The notes below the pieces were generated by a model, which saw only the letters and a list, made by a program, of their open reading frames with translations, made no database searches and was not told the origin of the DNA. Positions 6,039 through 13,442 of a DNA stretch of 13,463 bases are shown here, one piece after another. Numbering within the stretch: the stretch's first letter is position 1; every line of letters starts with the position of its first letter. The DNA is taken from the NCBI GenBank assembly GCA_035633255.1, contig DASQFD010000013.1, forward strand, positions 1 through 13,463. The letters are read 5' to 3'. Made by a program: the position numbers and the translations under genes. The DNA comes from DASQFD01 sp035633255. Lineage in GTDB: Bacteria; Actinomycetota; Actinomycetes; Actinomycetales; Dermatophilaceae.

Positions 6039-6821
6039 TCAGTCGAAGATCGGCCCGATGGTCCGGGACCGCTTGAGCTCGAAGAAGCCCGGCGTGGAGG
6101 CCACGAGCACGCACCCGTCCCAGAGCGCCCCGGCGGCCTCCCCCGTCGGCGCCGGGCTCACGACCGGTCCGAAGAAGGCGACGCCGTCGACGGCGATGAC
6201 CGGCGTCCCGACCTCGTCGCCGACGAGGTCGATGGCCCGGGCGTGGCCGGCCCGCAGCACGCCGTCGTGCGCGTCGGTCTCGGCCGCGTGGGCGAGCGAC
6301 GCCGGCAGACCCACCTCGGCGAGGGACTCCTCGACGACCGTGCGCAGGAAGCCCCGCCGCTCCTCCGCCGACCGGGAGTCCGGCCGTCCGTCGCCACCGC
6401 CCTCGCCGCGCTCCCCCCGCTCCGCGGCGGCGCGGGCCGGGAGCACGTGGATCCGGGTGCCCATCGCGTCGTACAGCGGCTTGACGACGTCCGCACCGTG
6501 CGCCTGCGCCGCGGCGACCACGACCCGCACCGGACCCCATCCGGCGCCGAGCATCTCCCGGTACTCCTCCGGCAGGTCCTTCCCCTCGTTCAGCACGGAG
6601 AGACTCATGACCGACCACGTGACGTCGACCGGACGCACCTTCTCCACCTCGGCCATCCACCGCGAGGTCATCCAGGCCCAGGGACAGAGCGGGTCGAACC
6701 AGAACTCCGCGGCATGCCGGTCGGCCGCGGTCGGGGCCCCCGGCGTGGGACCCGCGCGCGTCGGGGCCGGCCTCGGAGCGGGCGTCGATGCGGGCGTCGA
6801 TGCGGGCGTCGATGCGGTCAT
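6039..6821 (-). CDS. DsbA-family thiol oxidoreductase (mycothiol-dependent nitroreductase type)
   Basis: 260 residues with the DsbA thioredoxin fold. A 35-residue Ala/Thr/Pro-rich head is followed by EFWFDPLCPWAWMTSRWM, the signature of the actinobacterial group around Rv2466c of M. tuberculosis, a mycothiol-dependent nitroreductase. The active site keeps Cys46 but reads CPWA where Rv2466c has CPWC, so a monothiol mechanism is expected. The helical insertion (about 75-190) contains an Arg/Glu/Gly-rich loop. The cis-proline loop GTPVIAVDGVAFFGPVVSP is clear. No signal peptide is present, so the protein is probably cytoplasmic. ATG 6821 was chosen because upstream sequence has no better start; the family often begins closer to EFWFDP, so the repeat-built head may be an extension. 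This is the first gene of the minus-strand set. Confidence 0.85.
   Translation of the reverse strand: MTASTPASTPASTPAPRPAPTRAGPTPGAPTAADRHAAEFWFDPLCPWAWMTSRWMAEVEKVRPVDVTWSVMSLSVLNEGKDLPEEYREMLGAGWGPVRVVVAAAQAHGADVVKPLYDAMGTRIHVLPARAAAERGERGEGGGDGRPDSRSAEERRGFLRTVVEESLAEVGLPASLAHAAETDAHDGVLRAGHARAIDLVGDEVGTPVIAVDGVAFFGPVVSPAPTGEAAGALWDGCVLVASTPGFFELKRSRTIGPIFD
6778..6813. repeat. Three exact 12-bp tandem repeats in the 5' end of the DsbA-fold gene
   Basis: The unit GCGGGCGTCGAT occurs three times without a mismatch. On the minus strand it encodes Ala-Ser-Thr-Pro repeats directly after the start codon. Confidence 0.95.
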
Positions 6822-6899
6822 GGCGGGATCCTGCCACCTCCTCGCCGCGTGACAGGATGGACGCACCCCCTTCTGCCCACCCGACCCACGAGGAGACCC
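6822..6899. promoter_or_regulatory. Divergent promoter region with paired CAGGAT hexamers
   Basis: 78 bases separate the divergent starts. CAGGAT occurs once on each strand: on the minus strand at 6833-6828, with its last T at -7 of the DsbA-fold ATG (leaderless spacing), and on the plus strand at 6853-6858, upstream of pepN. Both match the A2/T6 positions of actinobacterial -10 elements, and together they make a 6-bp inverted repeat. GAGGAG (6890-6895), followed four bases later by the pepN GTG, is a strong ribosome binding site. No clear -35 boxes are seen. Confidence 0.4.
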
Positions 6900-9461
6900 G
6901 TGCCGGGCACCAACCTCACGCGCGCCGAGGCCGAGGAGCGCGCCTCGCGCGTCGCCGTCACCTCCTACGACGTCGAGCTCGACCTCACCACGTCGGAGAC
7001 GACGTTCCGCACGGTGAGCACCATCCGGTTCTCGTGCGTCGACCCCGGCGCCGGCACCTTCGTCGACTTCATCGGCGAGTCCGTCGACCGGGTCACCCTG
7101 AACGGCGCCGAGCTGGACCCGGCGGAGCTGGCGGACGACGCGCGGGTGACCGTGCCCGGGCCGGCCGCCGAGAACGTGCTGCGGGTCGAGGCCACCGGGC
7201 GCTACACCAACACCGGCGAGGGGCTGCACCGCTTCGTGGACCCGGTCGACGACGAGGTCTACCTCTACACCCAGTTCGAGGTCCCCGACTCCCGGCGGAT
7301 GTTCCCCGTCCTCGAGCAGCCCGACCTGAAGGCGACCTTCGCCTTCACGGTGACGGCGCCGGCCCACTGGGCGGTGATCTCCAACTCCCCCACCCCCGAG
7401 CCAGAGCCGCGCGGGGACGGCTCCGCGGTCTGGCGGTTCGCCCCGACCCCGCGCATCTCGAGCTACATCACGGCGCTGGTCGCCGGTCCCTACGACGTCG
7501 TGCGCAGCACCACCCCGAGCCGGCGGGGCGAGGTGCCGCTGGGGCTGTTCTGCCGCAGGTCGCTCACCGCCCACCTTGACGCGGACGAGCTCTTCGACGT
7601 CACGCGCCGGGGGTTCGCCTTCTTCGAGGACCTCTTCGACTGCGCCTACCCGTTCGAGAAGTACGACCAGGTCTTCGCCCCCGAGTACGTCATGGGCGCG
7701 ATGGAGAACGCCGGCTGCGTCACCATCAACGAGTCCTACGTCTTCCGCTCCAAGGTCACCGAGGCGACCGTCGAGCGCCGGGCGCTGACGGTGCTCCACG
7801 AGCTCGCGCACATGTGGTTCGGCGACCTGGTGACGATGCGCTGGTGGAACGACCTGTGGCTCAACGAGTCCTTCGCCGAGTGGGCGTCCACGACGTGCCA
7901 GGCCGAGGCCACCCGGTGGACCGACGCGTGGACCACCTTCGGCACCTTCGAGAAGGACTGGGCCTACCGCCAGGACCAGCTCTCCTCGACGCACCCGATC
8001 GTCGCCCCCATCCGCGACCTGCAGGACGTCGAGGTCAACTTCGACGGCATCACCTACGCCAAGGGTGCCTCGGTGCTCAAGCAGCTCGTCGCCTACGTCG
8101 GCCGCGACTCCTTCGTGGCCGGCCTGCGCCGCTACTTCGCGCGGCACGCCTTCGGCAACACCACCCTGGACGACCTGCTCGACGAGCTCGAGGCCACCTC
8201 TGGCCGCGACCTGCGCGCCTGGTCCGCCGCGTGGCTCGAGACGGCCGGCGTCAACACCCTGCGCCCGCTGCTCGAGGTCGACGGGGACGGTCGGCTCACC
8301 TCGGTCGTCGTGGAGCAGACGTATGCCGAGGGCTACCCGACGCTGCGGCCGCACCGCCTGGCCGTGGGCGGGTACACCCTGAGCGGCGAGCGGCTGGAGC
8401 GCACCAGCCGAGTCGAGATCGACCTCACCGGGGAGCGCACCGAGATCCCCGAGCTGGTCGGCGGCGCGCGGCCGGACCTCCTCCTGCTCAACGACGACGA
8501 CCTGACCTACGCCAAGGTCCGACTGGACGAGCACTCCATGGCGACCGCGCTGGCGAACCCACGCGCCTTCGCCTCCTCACTGCCCCGCGCCCTGGTGCTG
8601 GCCTCGGCGTGGGACATGACCCGCGACGCCGAGCTGCCCGCCCGCGCCTTCGTGCCGCTCGCCCTCGCCTCCCTGGACGGCGAGGTGGACTCCACCCTGC
8701 TCCGCACCGGGCTCGCCCAACTCACGACGGCCGTCCTCGGCTACACCGCGCCGGCCGCTCGTCAGCAGACCCGGCGGGACACGCTGGCGGCGCTGTGGCG
8801 CCTCGCCGAGGGCGCGGAGCCGGGCAGCGACGCGCAGCTCCAGCTGGTCAGCGCGGCCGCCTCCCTCACCGTTCCCGGTGACGACACGACGCGGCTCGCG
8901 GGCCTGCTCGGCGGCGGCGAGACGCTCCCCGGACTGGCCGTGGACACCGAGATGCGCTGGACGCTGCTCACCGCCCTGGCCGGTGCCGGGCAGGCCGGGG
9001 AGAGCCAGATCGCCGAGGAGCTCGCCCGCGACGACACGGCCACCGGCCGGGAGCGCGCCGCCCGCGCGCGGGCGTCGATGCCGACCGCGGAGGCCAAGGC
9101 CGAGGCCTGGCGCATCGCCGTGGAGGAGACCGGCCTGCCCAGCACGACGATCGAGGCGGTCGCCCTCGGCTTCGGCCGCCCGGGCGCCGAGGACCTCCTG
9201 CGGCCCCACGTCGGGCCCTACCACGCCATGCTCGACACCGTCGCGGCCAAGGGCTCGCACGCCCTGGTGTCCGCCCTCGTCGTCGGCTTCTACCCCCGCG
9301 CGCTCGCCGACGCCCCCCTGCGCGACGCGAGCGACCGCTGGCTGCGGGAGCACCCGCAGGCGCCCGATGCGCTCCGGCGGCTGGTGGCCGAGAACCGCGA
9401 CCCGGTGACCCGGGCCCTCGCGGCCCAGGCCCGGGACGCGCAAGGCACCCCGGCGCCGTGA
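6900..9461 (+). CDS. pepN: Aminopeptidase N (M1 zinc metallopeptidase)
   Basis: Cytoplasmic exopeptidase that removes N-terminal residues from peptides in protein turnover. The product has 853 residues, usual for actinobacterial PepN. Domain order: N-terminal beta domain (about 1-195); catalytic thermolysin-like domain with the peptide-anchoring GAMEN (266-270), zinc site HELAH (His300, His304, catalytic Glu301), third ligand Glu323 in WLNESFAEW and the transition-state tyrosine Tyr386 in GITYAKGASVLKQL; then the long helical ERAP1-like C-terminal domain (about 520-850). The start at GTG 6900 is set by GAGGAG four bases upstream and by similarity beginning at once (NLTRAEAEERA). An open frame continues far upstream but is unrelated to the family. 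The stop overlaps the next start (GTGA), so this is the first gene of a five-gene operon. Confidence 0.97.
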   Translation: MPGTNLTRAEAEERASRVAVTSYDVELDLTTSETTFRTVSTIRFSCVDPGAGTFVDFIGESVDRVTLNGAELDPAELADDARVTVPGPAAENVLRVEATGRYTNTGEGLHRFVDPVDDEVYLYTQFEVPDSRRMFPVLEQPDLKATFAFTVTAPAHWAVISNSPTPEPEPRGDGSAVWRFAPTPRISSYITALVAGPYDVVRSTTPSRRGEVPLGLFCRRSLTAHLDADELFDVTRRGFAFFEDLFDCAYPFEKYDQVFAPEYVMGAMENAGCVTINESYVFRSKVTEATVERRALTVLHELAHMWFGDLVTMRWWNDLWLNESFAEWASTTCQAEATRWTDAWTTFGTFEKDWAYRQDQLSSTHPIVAPIRDLQDVEVNFDGITYAKGASVLKQLVAYVGRDSFVAGLRRYFARHAFGNTTLDDLLDELEATSGRDLRAWSAAWLETAGVNTLRPLLEVDGDGRLTSVVVEQTYAEGYPTLRPHRLAVGGYTLSGERLERTSRVEIDLTGERTEIPELVGGARPDLLLLNDDDLTYAKVRLDEHSMATALANPRAFASSLPRALVLASAWDMTRDAELPARAFVPLALASLDGEVDSTLLRTGLAQLTTAVLGYTAPAARQQTRRDTLAALWRLAEGAEPGSDAQLQLVSAAASLTVPGDDTTRLAGLLGGGETLPGLAVDTEMRWTLLTALAGAGQAGESQIAEELARDDTATGRERAARARASMPTAEAKAEAWRIAVEETGLPSTTIEAVALGFGRPGAEDLLRPHVGPYHAMLDTVAAKGSHALVSALVVGFYPRALADAPLRDASDRWLREHPQAPDALRRLVAENRDPVTRALAAQARDAQGTPAP

Positions 9462-10369
9462 CGGTCGACGGCACCGCCCTGCTCGACCGGTTCGTCGAGT
9501 GGCTGCTCGGCAACGGGCTCCGGATCCTCCTCACCGTCGTCCTCGCCCTCCTGGTGCGCTGGGTGCTGTTCCGCGCGATCACCCGCCTGACGACCCGGTC
9601 GGCGACCTCGCCGCCGAGCGACGCCGAGGGTGGGCCGGGTCGCGCCGGTCGGGTGCTGGCGCAGGCTGCCGGGCTGGCCTCCGAGCGGCACGCCCAGCGG
9701 ATGCTCACCCTGGGGTCGCTGCTGCGCAGCATCACCACCCTCACCGTCTTCGGGGTGGCCGCGCTCACGGTCATGGCCCTGGTGGGGATCCCGCTCGGAC
9801 CCGTGCTGGCCTCGGCCGGTGTGGGCGGCGTGGCGCTCGGCTTCGGGGCCCAGAGCCTGGTCAAGGACTTCCTGTCCGGGGTGTTCATGATCCTCGAGGA
9901 CCAGTTCGGCGTCGGTGACGTCATCGACACCGGAGAGGCCGTCGGGACCGTCGAGGGGGTGTCCCTGCGCGTGACCCGGCTGCGTGACGCCGACGGGGTC
10001 GTGTGGTACGTCCGCAACGGCGAGGTCGTCCGGGTCGCCAACCGCTCCCAGGGCTGGTCCACGGCGCTCGTCGACGTCCCCGTCTCCTACGCGGAGAGCG
10101 TGCAGCGCGTCCGGGACGTCCTGCGAGACGTGGCCGACGGCCTGGCCGGTGACGAGGACTGGCAGGACCGGCTGCTCGGCCCCCCGGAGGTCGTCGGCGT
10201 AGAGTCGATCACCGGCCCGGTGATGACGATGCGCGTGACCGCCCGGTGCGCGGCCGGCGAGCACGTCGCGGTCCAGCGGGAGCTGCTGGAGCGCATCAAG
10301 ACCGCCCTCGACGCGGCCGGGGTGAAGGCCCCGCCACTCCCCCCCTCCCCCGCAGGAGGACCCCGGTGA
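9458..10369 (+). CDS. MscS-type mechanosensitive ion channel
   Basis: Integral membrane channel that opens on membrane tension and releases solutes during osmotic downshock. The product has 303 residues. A first helix at about 19-38 is followed by a polar loop, a second helix at about 88-113 and the pore helix at about 117-147. The pore helix has the Gly/Ala-packed VLASAGVGGVALGFGAQ, then the MscS signature SLVKDFLSGVFMILEDQF and the beta-domain opening GVGDVID. The soluble vestibule with WYVRNGEV (the PNG-type loop of the family) and a C-terminal alpha/beta part follow. GTG 9458 overlaps the pepN stop by four bases (GTGA) and the gene stop overlaps the next start the same way, so translation is coupled on both sides. 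The Pro-rich tail contains the ribosome binding site of the globin gene. Confidence 0.93.
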   Translation: MTVDGTALLDRFVEWLLGNGLRILLTVVLALLVRWVLFRAITRLTTRSATSPPSDAEGGPGRAGRVLAQAAGLASERHAQRMLTLGSLLRSITTLTVFGVAALTVMALVGIPLGPVLASAGVGGVALGFGAQSLVKDFLSGVFMILEDQFGVGDVIDTGEAVGTVEGVSLRVTRLRDADGVVWYVRNGEVVRVANRSQGWSTALVDVPVSYAESVQRVRDVLRDVADGLAGDEDWQDRLLGPPEVVGVESITGPVMTMRVTARCAAGEHVAVQRELLERIKTALDAAGVKAPPLPPSPAGGPR

Positions 10370-10758
10370 GTGTCTACGACGACGTCGGTGGCGCCGCGAC
10401 CTTCGAGCGCCTCGTCTCCGCCTTCTACGACGGTGTCCGCACCGACGACGCGCTGCGCGCCCTCTACCCCGAGGAGGACCTGGCGCCGGCCGAGCGCCGG
10501 CTGCGGATGTTCCTCGAGCAGTACTTCGGCGGCCCGCCGGCATACAGCCAGGAGCGCGGGCACCCGCGCCTGCGGATGCGGCACGCGCCGTATGCCGTCA
10601 CGCCGGACATGCGGGACCGGTGGCTCCGGCACATGGTCACCGCACTGGAGTCCCTGGACCTCCCCGAGCCGCTGGCTGAGCAGATGCGCGACTACTTCCT
10701 CCGGGCGGCGGCCATGCTCGTCAACAGCGACGAGACGGCCGGCCCACGACATGGGTGA
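10366..10758 (+). CDS. glbO: Group II truncated haemoglobin (GlbO)
   Basis: Small haem protein of the 2-on-2 globin fold, linked in mycobacteria to oxygen or NO chemistry near the membrane. The product has 130 residues. Relative to M. tuberculosis GlbO all key positions are shifted by two and conserved: Tyr21 (B10), Tyr34 (CD1), proximal His73 (F8) in MRHAPYAV and Trp86 (G8) in DRWLRHM. The FLEQYFGGPP stretch is also typical. The start is GTG 10366, supported by a near-perfect AGGAGGA at 10354-10360, five bases away. It overlaps the MscS stop by four bases. Starting further upstream would add non-globin sequence. Two GTATGCC/GGCATAC copies lie inside the gene. Confidence 0.95.
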   Translation: MSVYDDVGGAATFERLVSAFYDGVRTDDALRALYPEEDLAPAERRLRMFLEQYFGGPPAYSQERGHPRLRMRHAPYAVTPDMRDRWLRHMVTALESLDLPEPLAEQMRDYFLRAAAMLVNSDETAGPRHG

Positions 10759-10779
10759 GCGGGCACGGCATACGGGAGC

Positions 10780-12621
10780 ATGGTGCAGGTGACGTCCACC
10801 CTGCCCGCGCCCTCCCCCACGACCGCCCGGACGCCCCTGCACGTCGCGGACCCGGCGGACGCACCGTGGTGGCGCGACGCGGTCATCTACCAGATCTACC
10901 CGCGGTCCTGGTCGGACGGGGACGGCGACGGCGTCGGGGACCTGCCCGGGGTCACGGTCCGCCTGCCGTACCTGCGCGACCTCGGCGTGGACGCCGTCTG
11001 GCTCTCCCCCTTCTACGTCTCGCCGATGAACGACGCCGGGTACGACGTGGCGGACTACCGCGACATCGACCCCCTCTTCGGGACCCTCGGGGACGCCGAC
11101 GCCCTGATCGCGACGGCCCACGACCTCGGGCTCAAGGTGCTCGTCGACCTGGTGCCCAACCACTCCTCGAGCGAGCACGCGTGGTTCCGCGCAGCGCTGG
11201 CGGCCGGTCCGGGCAGCCCGGAGCGCGCGCGCTACGTCTTCCGCGACGGCTGCGGCGAGCACGGTGAGCTGCCGCCCAACAACTGGCCGTCGGTCTTCGG
11301 CGGCTGCGGCTGGACCCGGGTCACCGAGGCGGACGGTGCCCCGGGCCAGTGGTACCTCCACCTCTTCGACACCACGCAGCCGGACTACGACTGGACCAAC
11401 GCGGACGTCCGGACGGAGTTCCACGACATCCTGCGCTTCTGGGTCGAGCGCGGGGTGGACGGCTTCCGTGTCGACGTCGCCCACGGGCTGGTCAAGGAGG
11501 CCGGGCTGCCCGACTGGGCAGGCCCCGTCGGCCTCTACGACGAGGTGGAGGGAGGGGACGACGCGGGCGGGGACGACGCGGCCGGCGACGACGCAGGCGG
11601 GAACGACGCGGGCGGGGGCCGTGAGCGGGAGGCGCCGCGGACGCACGACACCGGCACCGGTGCCCGCCCCCCGATGTGGGACCAGGACGGGGTGCACGAG
11701 GTCTACCGCGGCTGGCGCGAGGTGCTGGACTCCTACGGGGAGCCGCACCGCATCCTCTGCGCGGAGGCGTGGGTGCAGCCGGTGGAGCGCCTCGCCCTCT
11801 ACGTGCGGGGCGAGGAGATGCACCACGCCTTCAACTTCGAGTTCCTCGACACGAGCTGGCGCGCCGGCCCGCTGCGCGAGGTGGTCGCCGAGTCCTACCG
11901 GGCCTACGACGCCGTGGGCGCGCCGACGACCTGGGTCCTGTCCAACCACGACGTCATCCGGCACGCCTCCCGCCTCGGGCTCGACCAGGACCGGCGCCGG
12001 CCCAACGGCATCGGGGCGGACGACCCGCAGCCGGACCGGGCGCTCGGACTGCGCCGCGCCCGCGCGGCCAGCATGCTCATGCTCGGGCTCCCCGGGTCGG
12101 CCTACCTCTACCAGGGCGAGGAGCTCGGCCTGCCCGAGGCCACCGAGCTGCGGGACGAGGTGCGCCAGGACCCGACCTTCCACCGCACCCACGGCGCGGT
12201 GGTCGGCCGCGACGGGTGCCGGGTGCCCGTGCCGTGGGTCAAGAACGCGCCCTCCTTCGGCTTCGGGCCGACCGCGACCACGTGGCTGCCGCAGCCGGAG
12301 GTCTACGGCGACTACGCCGTGGACCAGCAGGAGCACGTGCCCGGGTCGACCCTCGAGCTGTACCGCTCGCTGCTGGCCGAGCGCCGGGCCCGCCGGCTCG
12401 GTGGTGGTGGCGTCACCCCGCACGAGCTGGGCGGCGGCGACGTCGTCGCCTTCGTCGTCACCTCCGACTCCGGCCGGTGCCGGACGCTGGTGCTGGCCAA
12501 CCTCGGCGCCGCGCCGGTGTCCCTGCCCGCCGGCGCGGAGGTCCTGATCGCCTCCGCCGACCTCCCCGAGTCCGGCGCCGTGCCGACCGACACGGCGGTC
12601 TGGGCCACCCTGGAGCGATGA
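10780..12621 (+). CDS. GH13 alpha-glucosidase (oligo-1,6-glucosidase/AglA-like)
   Basis: Hydrolyses terminal alpha-glucosides such as maltose or isomaltose; no export signal, so cytoplasmic. The product has 613 residues. The (beta/alpha)8 barrel starts at WWRDAVIYQIYPRSW; the Asp-rich DGDGDGVGDL is the calcium-type loop, and VLVDLVPNHSS is conserved region I. The catalytic residues are Asp232 (GFRVDVAH, nucleophile), Glu329 (CAEAW, acid/base) and Asp391 (LSNHDVIRH). A C-terminal beta domain follows. Residues 259-278 are four repeats of G-D-D-A-G type inserted between the nucleophile strand and PPMWDQDGVHEVYR. GGGAG (10774-10778) is too close to ATG 10780 but well placed for GTG 10783, which may be the true start. 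The gene lies 21 bases after glbO and overlaps the next gene by four (ATGA). Confidence 0.94.
   Translation: MVQVTSTLPAPSPTTARTPLHVADPADAPWWRDAVIYQIYPRSWSDGDGDGVGDLPGVTVRLPYLRDLGVDAVWLSPFYVSPMNDAGYDVADYRDIDPLFGTLGDADALIATAHDLGLKVLVDLVPNHSSSEHAWFRAALAAGPGSPERARYVFRDGCGEHGELPPNNWPSVFGGCGWTRVTEADGAPGQWYLHLFDTTQPDYDWTNADVRTEFHDILRFWVERGVDGFRVDVAHGLVKEAGLPDWAGPVGLYDEVEGGDDAGGDDAAGDDAGGNDAGGGREREAPRTHDTGTGARPPMWDQDGVHEVYRGWREVLDSYGEPHRILCAEAWVQPVERLALYVRGEEMHHAFNFEFLDTSWRAGPLREVVAESYRAYDAVGAPTTWVLSNHDVIRHASRLGLDQDRRRPNGIGADDPQPDRALGLRRARAASMLMLGLPGSAYLYQGEELGLPEATELRDEVRQDPTFHRTHGAVVGRDGCRVPVPWVKNAPSFGFGPTATTWLPQPEVYGDYAVDQQEHVPGSTLELYRSLLAERRARRLGGGGVTPHELGGGDVVAFVVTSDSGRCRTLVLANLGAAPVSLPAGAEVLIASADLPESGAVPTDTAVWATLER
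11554..11613 (+). repeat. Four 15-bp in-frame tandem repeats inside the GH13 gene
   Basis: Degenerate copies of GGGGACGACGCGGGC encode GDDAG, GDDAA, GDDAG and GNDAG. They form an acidic flexible insertion in a loop that in relatives is shorter and not repetitive. Confidence 0.9.
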
Positions 12622-13439
12622 CCGTGCGCGCCGCCGACCTCCCCTTCCTCGATGCCCCGCGCCCGCTCGCCTTCGCGCACCGGGGCGGCGCGGCCTACGG
12701 CCCGAACGTCGGGGTGGAGAACACCCTCGCCGCCTTCCGTCGGGCCGTCGACCTCGGCTACCGCTACGTCGAGACCGACGTCCACGCGACCTCGGACGGA
12801 CGGGTGGTCGCCTTCCACGACGCCGACCTCGGTCGGGTCACCGGCGCGCGGGGCCGGATCGGCGACCTGCCGTATGCCGCGTTGCGACCCGTCCGTGTCG
12901 GCGGCACCGAGGCGATCCCGCTTCTCGAGGAGCTGCTCGAGGAGCTGCCGGAGGCGCGGGTCAACATCGACGTCAAGTCGGACGCCGCCGTCGGGCCGAC
13001 CGTCGACGTGGTGCGCCGCGCCGGCGCGGTGGACCGGGTGTGCGTCGGGTCGTTCTCCGAGCGACGGGTGCGGGCCGTCCGGGCGGCCCTCGGCCCCCGG
13101 CTCGCCACCGCCGCCGGACCGTTCGGCGTCGCCGGCCTGCGCCTGGCCCCGGCGGCGCTCACCCGCCTCCTCCACACACCCGCGCCGGTGCTCCAGGTGC
13201 CACCGACCCACCGGCTGGCCGGCCGCGAGATCACCCTGGTGACCGGGCCCTTCGTCGCCGCGGCGCACCGCCTCGGCAAGCAGGTCCACGTCTGGTTCCA
13301 CCGCAGCAGCCGTGAGGACGCCGCGGAGATGAACCGGCTGCTCGACCTCGGCGTGGACGGGCTGATCACCGACCACGTCGACGTGCTCCGTGACGTCCTC
13401 GACGCGCGCGGCACGCCCCTGCCCGGCACCCGTGGCTGA
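12618..13439 (+). CDS. Glycerophosphodiester phosphodiesterase (GlpQ/UgpQ-like)
   Basis: Hydrolyses glycerophosphodiesters from lipid headgroups to glycerol 3-phosphate and an alcohol; no signal peptide, so cytoplasmic. The product has 273 residues, typical for the short GDPD type. The TIM-barrel motifs are in order: AFAHRGG with His21, VENTLAAF with Glu34, YVETDVHATSDG with metal ligands Glu52 and Asp54, and VAFHDADL with second catalytic His67. NIDVKSD near 135-141 and a C-terminal VHVWFHRSS and LGVDGLITDHVDVL, where the family ends, follow. A five-residue stretch (GPNVG) lengthens the loop between HRGG and ENT. ATG 12618 overlaps the GH13 stop by four bases, and the motif spacing supports this start. 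It is the last gene seen in the operon. Confidence 0.94.
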   Translation: MTVRAADLPFLDAPRPLAFAHRGGAAYGPNVGVENTLAAFRRAVDLGYRYVETDVHATSDGRVVAFHDADLGRVTGARGRIGDLPYAALRPVRVGGTEAIPLLEELLEELPEARVNIDVKSDAAVGPTVDVVRRAGAVDRVCVGSFSERRVRAVRAALGPRLATAAGPFGVAGLRLAPAALTRLLHTPAPVLQVPPTHRLAGREITLVTGPFVAAAHRLGKQVHVWFHRSSREDAAEMNRLLDLGVDGLITDHVDVLRDVLDARGTPLPGTRG

Positions 13440-13442
13440 GCG

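Noticed and set aside
5514..6899. A long open frame continuing upstream of pepN on the plus strand
   Set aside because: It is antisense to rpiB and the DsbA-fold gene, has no family similarity, and pepN has its own strong ribosome binding site and start at 6900.
6822..8534. Upstream extension of the DsbA-fold frame on the minus strand
   Set aside because: It is antisense to pepN and without family similarity. Real similarity starts after the ATG at 6821.
10087..12423. 778-codon minus-strand frame
   Set aside because: It is the antisense shadow of the MscS, globin and GH13 genes, rich in Val/Arg/Gly without motifs.
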